Assembly: GCA_035937795.1 (NCBI GenBank)
Contig: DASZHO010000046.1
Coordinates: forward strand, 1 to 64,000
Source: JAMQPK01 sp035937795
Lineage (GTDB): Bacteria > Acidobacteriota > Vicinamibacteria > Vicinamibacterales > JAMQPK01
Direction of reading: 5' to 3'
DNA: 64,000 nt
Each line of letters begins with the position of its first letter. Position 1 is the first letter of the stretch. Positions 15,196 through 22,582 of this stretch are shown here, piece by piece. The notes below the pieces were generated by a model. The model worked only from the letters and a program-made list of their open reading frames with translations. It had not been told where the DNA came from and did no database searches. A program made the position numbers and the translations under genes.

Positions 15196-17988
15196 TTAAC
15201 GGATTCCCTGACGCGGCGACGATACGCACCCGCCGGCGTGGCGCGCGCGACAGCGGTTGTTGACCGTCGCGGCGAAGTCACCGAGGAATCCTCCGGACGC
15301 GACGCAGGCGGAAAGATCGCCGACCACGTGGAGCGCCGCCCGTGCACGCGTGAGAGCCACGTTCAACAGCTGATCGGCATCCGCGACCCATCGGACGAGA
15401 CGCGGCAGCATCCCTTCGGCGACAACGGGGGAGAAGATCATCACGTCGCGCTCATCGCCTTGAAAGCGATGTGCGGTACCTACGGTCAGTCGACCTTTCA
15501 CTTCATCCCACCACGGTCGTGATCGGACGGCTTCCTCGATCCGTTCCATCTGCAGCCGAAACGGAGTCACGACGCCGAAATCGACGTTGTTGCGCAGAAG
15601 CAACCCGGAATTCGACCATTCGTCGAGTAGATCGAGCACCGCCTGTATCTCCAACTCGTTGACGGCGCTGCGCGACGAGCGTAGCACCAGGCCACCGACG
15701 TCGTGCCAGTAGAGACCCAGCGGCTCGCTTCCGAGCCGTTCACGCAGCTTCTTCAGCGCCGTCCGCACGGTGAGCCGGCGCTGATAGAACGCGTCGTTGG
15801 AGAACTCGATGATTTCCGGATGAGACCGATAGTGCTCGGCGAGGAACAGCGGTTGTTCGCCCCGCTCGAGCACCGTGCTCTCGGCAAGCGCGTACACCGA
15901 GCGCTCGGTGTAGGACCACGCCGCGAGAAGATGCGCGACATCGTACTCTCTGGCAAGGCTCTCCTCCTCGGAAGCGGACAGGGTGCTGATATGGCGGAGT
16001 TGGCGCGGATCGCCGATGACGAGCACGCGGCGGGCGCGAAACAGCAGCGGCAGTGCGGACGGAATGTCGCACTGGCTTGCCTCATCCAGGATGAGGAGGT
16101 CGAAGAGGGCAGGCTCGAGTGGAACGGCGTTCCGGACTGACAGGTTGGTCACAATCCAGAGCGGCAGATCCAGACCGAGCAGCCGCACCGTCCCCTTGAA
16201 CTGTTCAAGAACTTGAAAGAACGCGCTGCCCCGGTTCTGCCGTGCGCGGGAGGAGAGGTCGAAATAACGGCCGAGCGAGTGCCGCAGAGACAGAGCTCTG
16301 CGAGCCACACGATTCGTCCACACCGCTCCAAGATTGTCGGCGGTCAGTTCCGCGTGGCGGCGCTGGAGCAGGTCCAGGCGCTCCGCGAGGACGTCGGCGG
16401 ATTCCTCGGCTCTAAGTACCTCCGAGGCCCGCAGGTGACGGTCTTCGGTGGCACGCCAATACACGAGGCAGGCGAGCCTCTCGCACGCCTCCGCAAGCCG
16501 GGCGAACGGGTTCGTGCCCTGCTGGTCGGCGAGCGCGCGAAGGTCTGTCCGCACGCGCAGCGGTAGAGCCGACGCGAGCGCTGCCAGTTCGGCGCTCACG
16601 AGGCGGCGCATCGCGGGCCCGGCAAACGCCTGCCGCATCCTCAGCCGGAGTCCCACCGGGCGCATCCCGGCAAGCTCCTCTGCGGTCCACCTGAGCCGCT
16701 CAACCCGCGAGAGGTCCGGCAGAGGCCAATTCCCTTCAGTCCACGAGTGCACCCAGGCCGGAACGACCAGGCGCTCGGCAACCCGGCGGTCTCTTTCCAG
16801 CGCGATACACTCCGATCGAGCACGTTCCAGATCCTGGATCCGTTGCTCAGTCTGCGTGATGGCCTCGCTCAGCTCGCTCAAAGCTCTCGGCGATGGCGGC
16901 GCTGGCGCCGCATCGGGCCGCAGGGCACCAAGTCTGGCCGACATCTCTTGCTGCGACTCGGCCATTGTCTGACGGCTGCCGAGGCGGAGCGTCCAGTCGC
17001 GGCCGCTGCCGAGAGCCGCACGCAGGCGGTCACGGACTACATCGACGGCTTTGTTGTTCTTGCTCGAGAAAAGCACGGGACGCATTGCCAGAGCACAGCT
17101 CGCGAGGAGGTCGACGACCACTTGAGACTTGCCCGTCCCCGGCGGTCCGGTGACGACAGCGAGCGGGGAGCGAAGTCCCGCTCGTGCGGCGTTTTCCTGC
17201 CCGCGGTTGAGCGGGAGGACCTGGAAGAGTGGGGGCGTCTCGGTGGCTCGTGCGGTTGTGCGCGTCCGGGCGGTTGCGCCGATACCTGTTACAACCCCCG
17301 CCGCCGTCGCGCCAAGAGCCATGAACAGGCGCGGGTATTCCGCCAGCGCCTCCAGCTCGCGGCGCAGGTGATGGGTATGCGCACTCCGCTCGCTCTTGAA
17401 CAGGATCGGCCGATTCACCCACCGGTTACAGGGGAAATCGGCTTTCGGGAAAGGCTCCAACCGATCCGCCACGAAGGAGGGCATCGGCCATCCCAGCACT
17501 TCAAAGGCTGCGTTGAGCCGCATTCCGAACGATCCGTATTGACCTTCGAGTTCCGCCCGGATCGCTCGCAACTCTTCCGGCTGGACATTGCGCCGCTTGA
17601 ATACGTGATGATTGAGCTGCAACTCACCTGCAGGACGGACGACGAACCGGCGATCTTCAACGTGCGCCACGTCGACGAGCGTGAAAAAAAGCGGCGACAG
17701 AAGGCCCGTTTCGTCGAGAAAAACCGGGTAGCCATAGAAGAAATGCTCCGTTCCGGCCACCAGCGCGCTTCCTCCCAACAAGAGTTCGAGATCCGAGGTG
17801 AGATTCACCTCGAGAGTGGCCTCCGGCGCCTCGAGATGAAAGAGCTGCTCCTCTTTGTCCCAGGGCGAAACAAGGGAGTGGTGCTCGGCCGAGAGCTTCT
17901 TGGTCAACGAACGCCGGTCTTCCGCCTCGATGCACGCCAGGTAGAATCGAAGCAGGCGAAGGAATTCCTTCTCGGTCATTGACTGCAT
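15196..17988 (-). CDS. Upf1-like superfamily 1 helicase/ATPase (AAA_11/AAA_12 type)
   Basis: A protein of about 930 residues. All SF1 motifs are visible: Walker A GPPGTGKS (about 281-288), Walker B LLILDEASQCD, motif III VIGDPRQLRHI, motif IV LAEHYRSHPEII, motif V VGTAHRFQGDERDVMIFSP, and motif VI LNVALTRARAALHVVG. A long helical insert separates motifs I and II. The N-terminal 270 residues have no domain I can name. Relatives (COG1112 family) unwind or translocate on RNA or DNA, and several act in phage defence or DNA repair. Here the gene stands alone, with no nuclease or methylase beside it. ATG 17988 and ATG 17979 are both plausible starts; a TTG at 18018 would add 10 residues without a better ribosome site. 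Confidence 0.85.
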   Translation of the reverse strand: MQSMTEKEFLRLLRFYLACIEAEDRRSLTKKLSAEHHSLVSPWDKEEQLFHLEAPEATLEVNLTSDLELLLGGSALVAGTEHFFYGYPVFLDETGLLSPLFFTLVDVAHVEDRRFVVRPAGELQLNHHVFKRRNVQPEELRAIRAELEGQYGSFGMRLNAAFEVLGWPMPSFVADRLEPFPKADFPCNRWVNRPILFKSERSAHTHHLRRELEALAEYPRLFMALGATAAGVVTGIGATARTRTTARATETPPLFQVLPLNRGQENAARAGLRSPLAVVTGPPGTGKSQVVVDLLASCALAMRPVLFSSKNNKAVDVVRDRLRAALGSGRDWTLRLGSRQTMAESQQEMSARLGALRPDAAPAPPSPRALSELSEAITQTEQRIQDLERARSECIALERDRRVAERLVVPAWVHSWTEGNWPLPDLSRVERLRWTAEELAGMRPVGLRLRMRQAFAGPAMRRLVSAELAALASALPLRVRTDLRALADQQGTNPFARLAEACERLACLVYWRATEDRHLRASEVLRAEESADVLAERLDLLQRRHAELTADNLGAVWTNRVARRALSLRHSLGRYFDLSSRARQNRGSAFFQVLEQFKGTVRLLGLDLPLWIVTNLSVRNAVPLEPALFDLLILDEASQCDIPSALPLLFRARRVLVIGDPRQLRHISTLSASEEESLAREYDVAHLLAAWSYTERSVYALAESTVLERGEQPLFLAEHYRSHPEIIEFSNDAFYQRRLTVRTALKKLRERLGSEPLGLYWHDVGGLVLRSSRSAVNELEIQAVLDLLDEWSNSGLLLRNNVDFGVVTPFRLQMERIEEAVRSRPWWDEVKGRLTVGTAHRFQGDERDVMIFSPVVAEGMLPRLVRWVADADQLLNVALTRARAALHVVGDLSACVASGGFLGDFAATVNNRCRARHAGGCVSSPRQGIR

Positions 17989-18179
17989 GGCCTCGCTTCG
18001 CGAGACGCGTGCCAGCAAGAGAACGGCCGAAAATCCGTCTCGACTTCGTTTGCTGGTGCCGCCGTTGCCATGCTTTCTCCGGTTACCACACGCAGTTTCT
18101 GCGCACCCAACCGGGGATCGAGGGTTAACACCTTCGAACCATCATCAGTACCACGCTCGAAGCATGGTCCGGGGCAGCG

Positions 18180-18197
18180 GACAAGACGTAACTTGTC
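18180..18197. promoter_or_regulatory. 6-base inverted repeat upstream of the di-haem oxidoreductase gene
   Basis: GACAAG-ACGTAA-CTTGTC forms a perfect 6-base inverted repeat with a 6-base spacer. It ends 15 bases before the ATG at 18213 and 3 bases before the ribosome-binding GAGAGGTGG. The position would suit an operator or an RNA hairpin near the start site. No regulator is implied and the match could be chance. Confidence 0.3.
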
Positions 18198-18212
18198 TGT
18201 GAGAGGTGGTCT

Positions 18213-19610
18213 ATGAGGTGGAGAAGAATCGCAATCACGGCACTCCCGGTGGTCACGTTTCTGATCGCGTTCGTCGCATCCCTGTCCGCGCAATACCCCC
18301 CGCCCCTAGGCACGGCTACGGATCCAGGTGTCCGTGGCGGTGACCCCGGTGCCGGCGCGGCGATCGCCGGGCTGACGCCCGGGCAGGGCCAATTCTTCGA
18401 TGCGGGCAAGGCCGACTTCGAGCAGGCCGAGGGTGTGGCCGACGGCCTTGGCCCACGTTTCAATCTCAATTCCTGTGGAGGGTGTCATGCCCAGCCGGCG
18501 ATCGGGGGCACAAGTCCGGCGATCAATCCCCAGATCGCAATGGCTACAGACTCGGGGGGCCAGAACCAAATACCGTTTTTCGTGCTGCCGAATGGCCCGA
18601 CGCGCGAAGCCAGATTCAAGTACCAAGCCGATGGTGTCACTCGCGACGGCGGGGTACACGACCTTTTCGTGATTACAGGGCGTAGCGATGCCCCAAGCGG
18701 TTGTCAGATTGCGCAGGAGGATTTCAACGCACAGGCCGCACGGAACAATCTTATCTTCCGCATCCCCACACCAACGTTTGGTTTGGGGCTGGTTGAAGCC
18801 ATTCCCGACAACGTCATCTCTCAGGGGCTCGGGCAGAATTACGCGGCCAAGCAGGCCATGGGCATTTACGGTCGCGTGTCGCGAGTGCCGATCGGGATGA
18901 ACTCGACGGTGAATCGCAACGGCAATGACGGCACGATTGCGCGCTTCGGCTGGAAGGCGCAGAACAAATCGCTCCTGCTCTTCTCAGGCGAGGCCTACAA
19001 CGTGGAAATGGGTATTTCCAACGAGCTGTTCCAGACTGAACGCGATGAGACGGCCGCCTGCCAGGCCGCGTTTGTGGCAAACAACGTCGCCAATCTGGAT
19101 GCGGCGGCGCCGATCGATGCGACCAGCGACATTGAGAAGTTCAGCGACTTCATGCGTTTCCTGGCTCCGCCCACGCCGTCTCAGACGGTGCCCGGAGGGG
19201 CGCTCTCGATTACATCGGGAAGCATGTTGTTCGGCAACATTGGATGCGCCCATTGCCACACACCAACCCTGATGACGGGCAACTCGCCCATCGCAGCCTT
19301 GCGCAACCAGCCCGTGAATCTGTTTTCCGATCTGTCGCTGCACAAGATGGGTCCTGGTCTCGCGGACGACATCATTCAAGGCCAGGCTGCACCGGACGAG
19401 TTCCGGACGGCGCCTCTGTGGGGTCTCGGACAACGGCTCTTTTTCCTGCACGACGGCAGAACCTCGGATCTCCTGGTTGCCATCCGGGCACACCGGAGCG
19501 CCGCCTCGTCCCAGTTCGGTGCCTCCGAGGCAAACCAGGTCATCAATCTGTTCGATGCGCTGCTGCCGGCCCAGCAACAGGACATCCTGAATTTCCTTCG
19601 TTCTCTGTGA
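18213..19610 (+). CDS. di-haem oxidoreductase of the DUF1111 family
   Basis: This 465-residue exported protein carries an N-terminal signal peptide (about 8-26) and two haem-attachment motifs: CGGCH at 88-92 (NSCGGCHAQPA) and CAHCH around residue 350 (IGCAHCHTPTL). The family (DUF1111, di-haem oxidoreductases distantly related to MauG/cytochrome c peroxidases) acts in the periplasm in electron transfer. Physiological substrates are mostly unknown; some members are called thiol oxidoreductases. Typical family features include GPRFNLNSC near the first haem and KMGPGLADDI and LWGLGQRLFFLHDGR in the second half. A strong hairpin lies 41 bases downstream. The start ATG 18213 has GAGAGG upstream. 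Confidence 0.9.
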   Translation: MRWRRIAITALPVVTFLIAFVASLSAQYPPPLGTATDPGVRGGDPGAGAAIAGLTPGQGQFFDAGKADFEQAEGVADGLGPRFNLNSCGGCHAQPAIGGTSPAINPQIAMATDSGGQNQIPFFVLPNGPTREARFKYQADGVTRDGGVHDLFVITGRSDAPSGCQIAQEDFNAQAARNNLIFRIPTPTFGLGLVEAIPDNVISQGLGQNYAAKQAMGIYGRVSRVPIGMNSTVNRNGNDGTIARFGWKAQNKSLLLFSGEAYNVEMGISNELFQTERDETAACQAAFVANNVANLDAAAPIDATSDIEKFSDFMRFLAPPTPSQTVPGGALSITSGSMLFGNIGCAHCHTPTLMTGNSPIAALRNQPVNLFSDLSLHKMGPGLADDIIQGQAAPDEFRTAPLWGLGQRLFFLHDGRTSDLLVAIRAHRSAASSQFGASEANQVINLFDALLPAQQQDILNFLRSL

Positions 19611-19651
19611 GGAGGTTCGCGATAACATTTTCAGCAATCCAATAACTGTAA

Positions 19652-19678
19652 GCGGAGCGGCTCTCCTGGCCGCTCCGC
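19652..19678 (+). terminator. GC-rich hairpin terminator after the di-haem oxidoreductase
   Basis: GCGGAGCGGC (19652-19661) and GCCGCTCCGC (19669-19678) form a perfect 10-base stem with a 7-base loop. It is followed by GCTTTCG, a short T-run only. The position just after the stop at 19610 supports a transcription end. The weak T-tract means efficiency is uncertain. Confidence 0.6.
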
Positions 19679-19805
19679 GCTTTCGAGTTCCAGTTGAACG
19701 GACACAGGTCGACTCGATGGGCGTGCCACCTTGACTCGCCTGCAATGACATATTCGTTATCTTGCACTTCTTTCACAATAATTCAGGAATTCCAGTCGAT
19801 TTCAG

Positions 19806-20567
19806 TTGCTCCAAAGACTGATCGAGTCGCAACGTCAATGCGTGCAGGATCGAGCTATCAGTGCGCCGATCAAGGCTGAGGGTGAGTCCGCCCGAATCCT
19901 GATTGCGGGCGACCATCCGATTTTCCGCGATGGCCTCAAACGGCTACTCGAAGCAGAGCCGGACATGCAGGTGGTCGGCGAGGCCGGCGACGGCGCGTCC
20001 ACGCTGCAGCTTGTGCGGCAGGTGAAGCCAGACCTGCTGCTATTCGATCTGGCGATGCCGGATGCCGGTCTAGATATTTTGCGGGCGTTGGCCGCAACCT
20101 CGAAGCTGCCGCGAACAATCGTGCTGACGGCGACCATGGGGACCAGGGATCTCCTCGTCGCGCTCAAACTGGGCGTCCTCGGAATTGTGCTGAAGGAGGC
20201 GACAACGAAGTCGCTCTGCGAAAGTATCCGCTGCGTGCTGGACTATCGCTACGCGCTCGGGCCCGAGCAGGTCGGCGATCTTGTTCATGCGATGTTCGGT
20301 TCGCCCGGGGAAGGATTGGTGCGGAGGAACCGCTTCCACCTGACCCACCGTCAGCTCGAGATCGTATCTGCAATCGCCCTCGGTGAGACCAACAGAGAAG
20401 TCGCGAAGCACTTCTCAATCAGCCAGGAGACCGTCAAGCGCCACCTGTCGAATATCTTCGATAAGCTTGGAGTCTTCTCACGCCTCGAGCTCGCAATCTT
20501 CGCGCTCAACCACGGTCTCATCGAGAATGACGGTGACGCGGGTGGAGCTCGCGAGAGCGCCTACTGA
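19806..20567 (+). CDS. NarL/FixJ-type response regulator with LuxR helix-turn-helix
   Basis: At up to 253 residues, this is a two-domain regulator. A receiver domain runs from ARILIAGDHPIFRDG, with the phospho-acceptor Asp in LLFDLAMPD (about residue 81) and the conserved Lys in VLKEA (about 130). The C-terminal LuxR domain includes LTHRQLEIVSAIALGETN and SISQETVKRHLSNIFDKLGV. Only one acidic residue of the usual pair is seen at the start (GDH instead of DD), which may weaken metal binding. No histidine kinase lies next to it. The start is unclear: TTG 19806 or GTG 19842 are in frame, and neither has a clear ribosome site. The stop overlaps by 7 bases with the convergent PepSY gene. Confidence 0.88.
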   Translation: MLQRLIESQRQCVQDRAISAPIKAEGESARILIAGDHPIFRDGLKRLLEAEPDMQVVGEAGDGASTLQLVRQVKPDLLLFDLAMPDAGLDILRALAATSKLPRTIVLTATMGTRDLLVALKLGVLGIVLKEATTKSLCESIRCVLDYRYALGPEQVGDLVHAMFGSPGEGLVRRNRFHLTHRQLEIVSAIALGETNREVAKHFSISQETVKRHLSNIFDKLGVFSRLELAIFALNHGLIENDGDAGGARESAY

Positions 20568-21145
20568 GGAACCCAGATCAAATAAAGAGCGACGATCGAG
20601 ACCACGCCCAGAGCGGCCACGATGAACCCGCTGCGGCGGCGGGCTCGAAATGAAAGCAGTGTGACCATGCCGGTGAGCGCGCTCAGGGTGAGCAGGATCG
20701 CGGTAAGGTCGATGATCCAGTACCACGCAGGCCCGCTGTCGAAGCCTTTGTGGAGATCGTCGAGCCTGCCGAGAAGTCCGCGGGTTTCAATTTCCACGTC
20801 GCCGACTCGTTGCGCCCGGTTCACCGTCACGACTGTCCGGTGGCCGGGAGCCGCAAACGTCACCTGAATCTGATCGGGATCTTCGCGATAATCCGTGAGT
20901 GGCGAGCGAACCCCGAGCGTCTCTCGAAGGTGTTGGCCGAGGGCTTCCTGGTCGGGGTGTGCAAGGACATCGGCGGATAGGACGATCGTCGACTTCGTGA
21001 TCGTCGGTTGACCAAAACCAAAATCCTGGTGATTCAGCGTGAATCCCGTGATTGCGAATAGCAGTACGAGCGTGAAGCCTGCCATCGAAATGTAGATATG
21101 CAGTAGCAAGCCCCAGTGCCCAACGACCCGGACGAGGTGCCTCAT
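20561..21145 (-). CDS. PepSY-associated membrane protein
   Basis: A 194-residue inner-membrane protein. It opens MRHLVRVVGHWGLLLHIYIS and has a first membrane helix (about 17-36, MAGFTLVLLFAITGFTLNH). A periplasmic domain of about 90 residues follows (TVVTVNRAQRVGDVEIETRG), then DDLHKGF and two further helices. The HxxxS...TGFTLNH pattern matches PepSY_TM-type proteins, which often work with flavin-bearing partners in reductase chains or with siderophore/haem uptake. The start ATG 21145 overlaps the ApbE-DUF2271 stop by ATGA, so the two are translationally coupled. In-frame codons upstream of 21145 lie inside the ApbE gene and are not used. Confidence 0.82.
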   Translation of the reverse strand: MRHLVRVVGHWGLLLHIYISMAGFTLVLLFAITGFTLNHQDFGFGQPTITKSTIVLSADVLAHPDQEALGQHLRETLGVRSPLTDYREDPDQIQVTFAAPGHRTVVTVNRAQRVGDVEIETRGLLGRLDDLHKGFDSGPAWYWIIDLTAILLTLSALTGMVTLLSFRARRRSGFIVAALGVVSIVALYLIWVPQ

Positions 21146-22518
21146 GCCGGTTTTGGTTTCGGGCCGTACTGAATGATGACGGATTGGAAGTTCGCGGTCG
21201 CCGAGAGCGTCAGATTGGCCGGGCTGCTGTCGCATGCAATCGCACCGGCTTGCTTGGCGTACACACCATGTTCCTGGTTGGTCTCGACGACAATGCGATA
21301 AGTACCCCGAGGCGCGGGCTTGTGGTCGTTGTCCAACCCATCCCACACGAGCTGGTAACGGCCCGGATCGCGCGTCGCGCGGGCCGTGGAGTAGAGGAGA
21401 TTCTGAGCCTTGCCGGCGATATTCCAGAAACTCGAAAGTTCGGAGAAGTACTTCGCCTTGTTGGCCCAGAACGCCAGGATGCGGACCAGCCGGCTGGTTG
21501 TGCTTTCGACCCAGACCGCGACGTAGGGCCGATGCACACGGCCCCGGATCCTTCCGCCGAAACCGCCTCCGCGGCCGTTACGAAAGTCCGTTCCATCCGT
21601 CAGCGTGAGTGATATGTCGAGCTCATATCCCGCCGGCCAGTCCGGAGACACCGCCGGGCGGGGCATCTGCGGACGCTCGAGGCGCGCAAACCCTTCGGAT
21701 CGCTCCACGACGCCGTCGCGCCCCACGCGAAGTGCCACTGCGCCCGGCGTGCGCCCAACGAGTCGAAGACCTTCATCGGCTCCGGTCAGGCAGAGCGTGG
21801 TTGCGAGCGCATTGGCCGTCACCGCATCGGCCGCCACGACGGTTCCGCTCGAGGCCAGTGCTGCCGCCCGAGCGGTGCGGGCATCAATCAGGTGGGCCCC
21901 ACGCGCGTAAGTGCCGCTGGTGGCAATGGCCCGGTTGTGAAGCCGAATCCACGTGAGAGGTCTCGCGTTCTCGTGCGGAGCGTGCGGGTCCGCGATCGCG
22001 ATGTCACACGGGCGGCCCCGCGCGACGATATCTCCGCCGACATTCAAGAGGATGCCCTCGATGCCGGGAGCGGCGGCGTGTGCGGCCTTCGCTGCGCAGT
22101 CGATGATATAGGCCTTGCCGAGCGCGTCAACGTTTCGCGGCGTGTTCGCGCCTCGGGGTCGGACAGACACGATGCCGCCGGTGAGCTCGTTCCAATAGTC
22201 ATAGTCAGAAAGGAGCTTGCTCAGATCGCGGGACCGGCCGGGACCGTCAGATTCGCCCAGCCTGCTGATTTCGCTGTCGGGATCGCGCGTGTCGAGGATG
22301 GCGGTGAGCCGGTGGACTTCTTCGAGTACCGCCATCTCCGCATCGCGAGCCTTCACGGTGTTCGATGTCCACACGACCAGATCCAGCGATGTTCCGATGA
22401 CATGATCGTATGGAAAATGATGCTCGGCGGACCGAGCCGAGCGTAGTGTTGCGAGCGGCGCCATCGCCGGCAACGACAAGAACAATCTGCGCGTGATCCT
22501 ACCCGGCAGGCTCCCCAT
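21142..22518 (-). CDS. ApbE-type FAD transferase fused to DUF2271
   Basis: A 458-residue exported fusion. A twin-arginine-type leader is present (TRRLFLSLP, Arg10-Arg11), followed by a hydrophobic stretch ending SARSA. Residues about 35-270 are an ApbE/flavin transferase domain (VIGTSLDLVVW; NVDALGKAYIID; ILLNVGGDIVARG; ATSGTYARG; TVVAADAVTANALATTLCL). ApbE proteins attach FMN from FAD to Thr/Ser of periplasmic redox proteins. The last 160 residues match DUF2271 (YVAVWVESTTSRLVRILAFW; YQLVWDGLDNDHKPAPRGTY). With the overlapping PepSY protein this suggests a membrane electron-transfer unit. The 5' end overlaps the region upstream of the divergent spermidine-synthase-like gene. Confidence 0.88.
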   Translation of the reverse strand: MGSLPGRITRRLFLSLPAMAPLATLRSARSAEHHFPYDHVIGTSLDLVVWTSNTVKARDAEMAVLEEVHRLTAILDTRDPDSEISRLGESDGPGRSRDLSKLLSDYDYWNELTGGIVSVRPRGANTPRNVDALGKAYIIDCAAKAAHAAAPGIEGILLNVGGDIVARGRPCDIAIADPHAPHENARPLTWIRLHNRAIATSGTYARGAHLIDARTARAAALASSGTVVAADAVTANALATTLCLTGADEGLRLVGRTPGAVALRVGRDGVVERSEGFARLERPQMPRPAVSPDWPAGYELDISLTLTDGTDFRNGRGGGFGGRIRGRVHRPYVAVWVESTTSRLVRILAFWANKAKYFSELSSFWNIAGKAQNLLYSTARATRDPGRYQLVWDGLDNDHKPAPRGTYRIVVETNQEHGVYAKQAGAIACDSSPANLTLSATANFQSVIIQYGPKPKPA

Positions 22519-22582
22519 TGAATCTCCGTTCGTGATTCTATCGCTTGACCTTCTGCTTTACATCGCCTTAACTGATGGCCTC

